From Chloroflexota bacterium (GTDB lineage: Bacteria; Chloroflexota; Anaerolineae; Aggregatilineales; Phototrophicaceae): a stretch of DNA of 64,000 nucleotides. The stretch is taken from NCBI GenBank assembly GCA_028873975.1, contig JAPPMO010000032.1, positions 1 to 64,000 on the forward strand. The letters run 5' to 3'. Positions 61,820-64,000 of the stretch are shown one piece after another. The translations under genes were made by a program, and so were the position numbers. Every line of letters starts with the position of its first letter. The stretch's first letter is position 1. The notes below the pieces were generated by a model. The model worked only from the letters and a program-made list of their open reading frames with translations, did no database searches and had not been told where the DNA came from.

Positions 61820-63223
61820 TTAACCGGAGGGCGCTGATGTCGGCCGCCAAGCCTCGGACAGATTGTGCCTCGGCAACTCTCTCACGCGCAATCCGCTTTT
61901 GTCGGCGTCTTGATAGCGGTCGAAATAATTGTCAAGCTCACCGCTCAGGCTTTCAACGATGGGCTGATAGGCGGGATCATCGTAGCGATTCTGCGACTCG
62001 GTCGGGTCAACAGACAAGTCGAAGAGCTCGCAGGGCGCATTACTGTAATAGCGGCGCAGGAGTTTATACTGTCGCGTGCGCGCCATGCGCAAGTCGCCAT
62101 ACTCGCCGAACTGTATCCGCCGCCAGTCGGGCAAGGCGGCTGAATTATCCAGCAGCGGCAGGAAACTGCGCCCGGGATACTTGCGCCCGGCATCAAGCTT
62201 GTCCAAAAGGCCCGTGTATTCAGCGATGGTCTGAAAAATATCCAAATGATCGACGAACTCCGTGCGCCGTTGACCGGCGAACAGTGCTTGCGGGCAATTG
62301 ATTATTAGCGGCACGCGGATCGATTCCTCCAGCATGTTCAAGGGCAGCGTGGCGTTGCCCTTGCCCCACAAGCCATGATGTCCGCAGCAGAGGCCGTGAT
62401 CTGACGTGAATACGACAAGCGCCTGCTCGCGGATCTGCAGCGCTTCCAACTCATCCAGCAGTCGGCCCATCGCCTCGTCAATATGGGAGGCAGCCGCGAA
62501 ATACTGCGCCAGGGCTTCGCGCGGGTGTAAGCGCGTTGGCAGGGTTGATTCAAGCGCTTGTACACCGTAGGGATAGGCCGGTTGATCAAGCATGTCGGCG
62601 AAATCGTTTTGCCGATATTGCGCGACCAGGCGCTCAGGTTGGCCGCGCCAGGGATTATGTGTGCCGAAGTAGCCGATGTGCAGGAAGAAAGGAGAACTCG
62701 TATCGCGCTGCCGCAGGAATTCGATCGCCTTGTCCGTGATGACCTGCGTCCGCTGGCCGGGAATCGTTTGTATTTCGCCATTCAAGCTGAAGCGATGGTC
62801 GCCGCCGTGTTCCGCGGGATAATCCCCGACGCCGCTGAACCAGTGGCTAAATCCCGCCTGCGTCCGGTCATCGTTGCCCAGATGCCATTTGCCGCAATGC
62901 GCTGTCTGGTATCCCGCCTCCGATAGCAGTTGGGCCAGCGTCCGCTCGTCTTGCAGCCAGGGACGGCGATGAATCTCGGGAATCGTCGACGACAAGTAGT
63001 CGTGGATGCCGTGCTGCGAGGCCAGCCTGCCGGTTAGCAGGGAGGCGCGGGCCGGCGAGCAGACGGGCGTCGGCGTGAAGGCGTTTTCCATAAGCACGCC
63101 GGTCGCCGCCAAGTAGTCCAAAGTCGGCGTGCGGATCTCGTCATTGCCGTAAGATCCCAGCGTCCATTGCGCCAGATCATCATTGACGACCAGGATCACA
63201 TGCTTCTTATCACTCGCGGACAT
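61820..63223 (-). CDS. Sulfatase (type I, formylglycine-dependent)
   Basis: 467 residues. The formylglycine site is Cys55 in PTPVCSPARASLLTGRLA, a full match to C-x-P-x-R plus LTGR. Metal ligands include the N-terminal VVNDDLAQW Asp pair and the FTSDHGLCCGHHGLWGK segment. The start at 63223 overlaps the upstream sulfatase stop by 14 bases. The pair probably acts on one sulfated glycan. No signal peptide is present. Confidence 0.93.
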   Translation of the reverse strand: MSASDKKHVILVVNDDLAQWTLGSYGNDEIRTPTLDYLAATGVLMENAFTPTPVCSPARASLLTGRLASQHGIHDYLSSTIPEIHRRPWLQDERTLAQLLSEAGYQTAHCGKWHLGNDDRTQAGFSHWFSGVGDYPAEHGGDHRFSLNGEIQTIPGQRTQVITDKAIEFLRQRDTSSPFFLHIGYFGTHNPWRGQPERLVAQYRQNDFADMLDQPAYPYGVQALESTLPTRLHPREALAQYFAAASHIDEAMGRLLDELEALQIREQALVVFTSDHGLCCGHHGLWGKGNATLPLNMLEESIRVPLIINCPQALFAGQRRTEFVDHLDIFQTIAEYTGLLDKLDAGRKYPGRSFLPLLDNSAALPDWRRIQFGEYGDLRMARTRQYKLLRRYYSNAPCELFDLSVDPTESQNRYDDPAYQPIVESLSGELDNYFDRYQDADKSGLRVRELPRHNLSEAWRPTSAPSG

Positions 63224-64000
63224 CGTTCACTCTTGCCCGGCGCGCCATTAGTTCCCCCACGCGCTGCTTGTCCAGTTCGCGAAACTCGTCGCTGACGGGC
63301 TGGGAGAAATCGCGGTCGTTGGTCGCCTCGAGCCAGCGCTGCAGCTCCGCTTCCATGTCAGCGACGATTTGCCGGCTGCCCGCGTCATTGATGAGATTGT
63401 TCAGTTCATAGGGATCCGCTGCGAGATCGTAAAGCTCGCCAGCGTGATTTTGATAGCTTATCAACTTGTACTGATCTTTGATCACGGCTCTGCCCAACTC
63501 AATAGTTCCGAAGCCGTGTCCGTATGTCTCCACCAACAGGGATTGCCTGCCGTCAACAGATCTCCCGCTGGACAAAGGCAAGAGACTCTCTCCATCGACC
63601 CGATGCTCGAAGCGCAAACCGGCCGCGTCCAGAATAGTAGGCGCGATATCGGTGCCGCAAACCAGCGACTCGGAGCTCCCCCTGGCCGGGATCTGACCCG
63701 GATAGCGCAAAGCCAGCGGCACGCGCAGCACTTCCTCGGTCAGATACGAGCCCTTGTCGAAGCGCCCGCCATGGCTGGCCAGGGCGTCGCCGTGATCCGC
63801 CGTCCAGATGACCAGGGTGTTGTCCGCCAAGCCTAATTCATCCAGCTTGTCGAGCACAAGTCCGCCGGCAGCGTCAACCATGGTGATATGGGCGAAGGCG
63901 CGGGCGATGATGCGCTGCCATTCGCCCCAACTGAGCGCGCTAGGCGTCGCGAATCGTCCAGCCTGATCGGTCAATTGCTCATGTGGATCCTGCCAGAAGA
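63210..64000 (-). CDS. Sulfatase, C-terminal part (gene runs past the right edge)
   Basis: The frame stays open to the edge of the window (FWQDPHEQL upstream of the first start-like codon), so the 5' end, including the C-x-P-x-R site, lies outside. The visible 263 residues are the second half of a sulfatase: the metal-binding VIWTADHGDALASHGGRFDKG and the LRVPLALRYPG strand, then a C-terminal domain with YDLAADPYELNNL. It overlaps the next sulfatase by 14 bases. It is probably an arylsulfatase-like enzyme that works with its neighbour. Confidence 0.9.
   Translation of the reverse strand, partial: FWQDPHEQLTDQAGRFATPSALSWGEWQRIIARAFAHITMVDAAGGLVLDKLDELGLADNTLVIWTADHGDALASHGGRFDKGSYLTEEVLRVPLALRYPGQIPARGSSESLVCGTDIAPTILDAAGLRFEHRVDGESLLPLSSGRSVDGRQSLLVETYGHGFGTIELGRAVIKDQYKLISYQNHAGELYDLAADPYELNNLINDAGSRQIVADMEAELQRWLEATNDRDFSQPVSDEFRELDKQRVGELMARRARVNDVRE

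Overview
The window is a GC-rich bacterial chromosome segment, most likely from Chloroflexota (Anaerolineae-like). That is an inference from gene content and style: a sugar-binding protein with an N-terminus of a type I associate with that phylum, a luciferase-type (possibly F420-linked) oxidoreductase, many FGly sulfatases, HyuA/HyuB, aldonate dehydratases and BtrH-like proteins. There is no rRNA, tRNA or universal marker gene here, so the assignment is tentative. I see no CRISPR array, prophage or intact transposase.

Layout. 0-2.7 kb is a scar: an unrecognised gene, a frameshifted tyrosine recombinase, and remnants of a GH32 enzyme joined to remnants of a sugar-binding protein. 2.9-8.5 kb holds an intact sugar ABC importer (two permeases and a binding protein) followed by a family 2 glycoside hydrolase. 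8.5-12.6 kb (minus strand) carries a formate dehydrogenase catalytic subunit and mobA, with two tandem MNT/HepT toxin-antitoxin modules between them; the second module is decayed. 13-27 kb is sugar acid and polyol catabolism: two zinc alcohol dehydrogenases, three tandem SDRs, a rhamnonate-dehydratase-like enolase, a sulfatase, an IlvD/Edd dehydratase, an MFS carrier and a PfkB kinase, plus a RelE-type toxin locus. 26-36.7 kb (minus) is one long probable operon for a MacAB-like ABC system (lipoprotein adaptor, 953-residue permease, two ATPases) with an FG-GAP protein, a secreted protein, a YbaK deacylase and the kinase. 37.2-44.1 kb supplies the other formate dehydrogenase parts (NuoE-NuoF fusion, ferredoxin subunit, FdhD) and two MoeA-type proteins. 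44.3-64 kb is mixed catabolism: SDR, sarcosine-oxidase-like flavoprotein, HyuA/HyuB, GH4 glycosidase with a DEAD helicase, M20 peptidase, hydroxyacid dehydrogenase, HpaI-type aldolase, LLM oxidoreductase, Dus, a sugar epimerase and two sulfatases.

The genes fit a heterotroph that imports sugars, trims sulfated or glycosylated polymers, oxidises the sugars to aldonates, dehydrates them and splits the products by aldol cleavage. It probably also oxidises formate with NAD through a molybdenum enzyme whose subunits are encoded at two loci about 25 kb apart.

The most striking unexplained structure is between genes. At least eight short non-coding elements (about 85-320 bp) of two families are scattered in intergenic gaps. 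They are long imperfect inverted repeats with short terminal inverted repeats. One sits inside the ABC operon, and two are near-identical copies in opposite orientation about 12 kb apart. They explain almost every gap over 300 bases.
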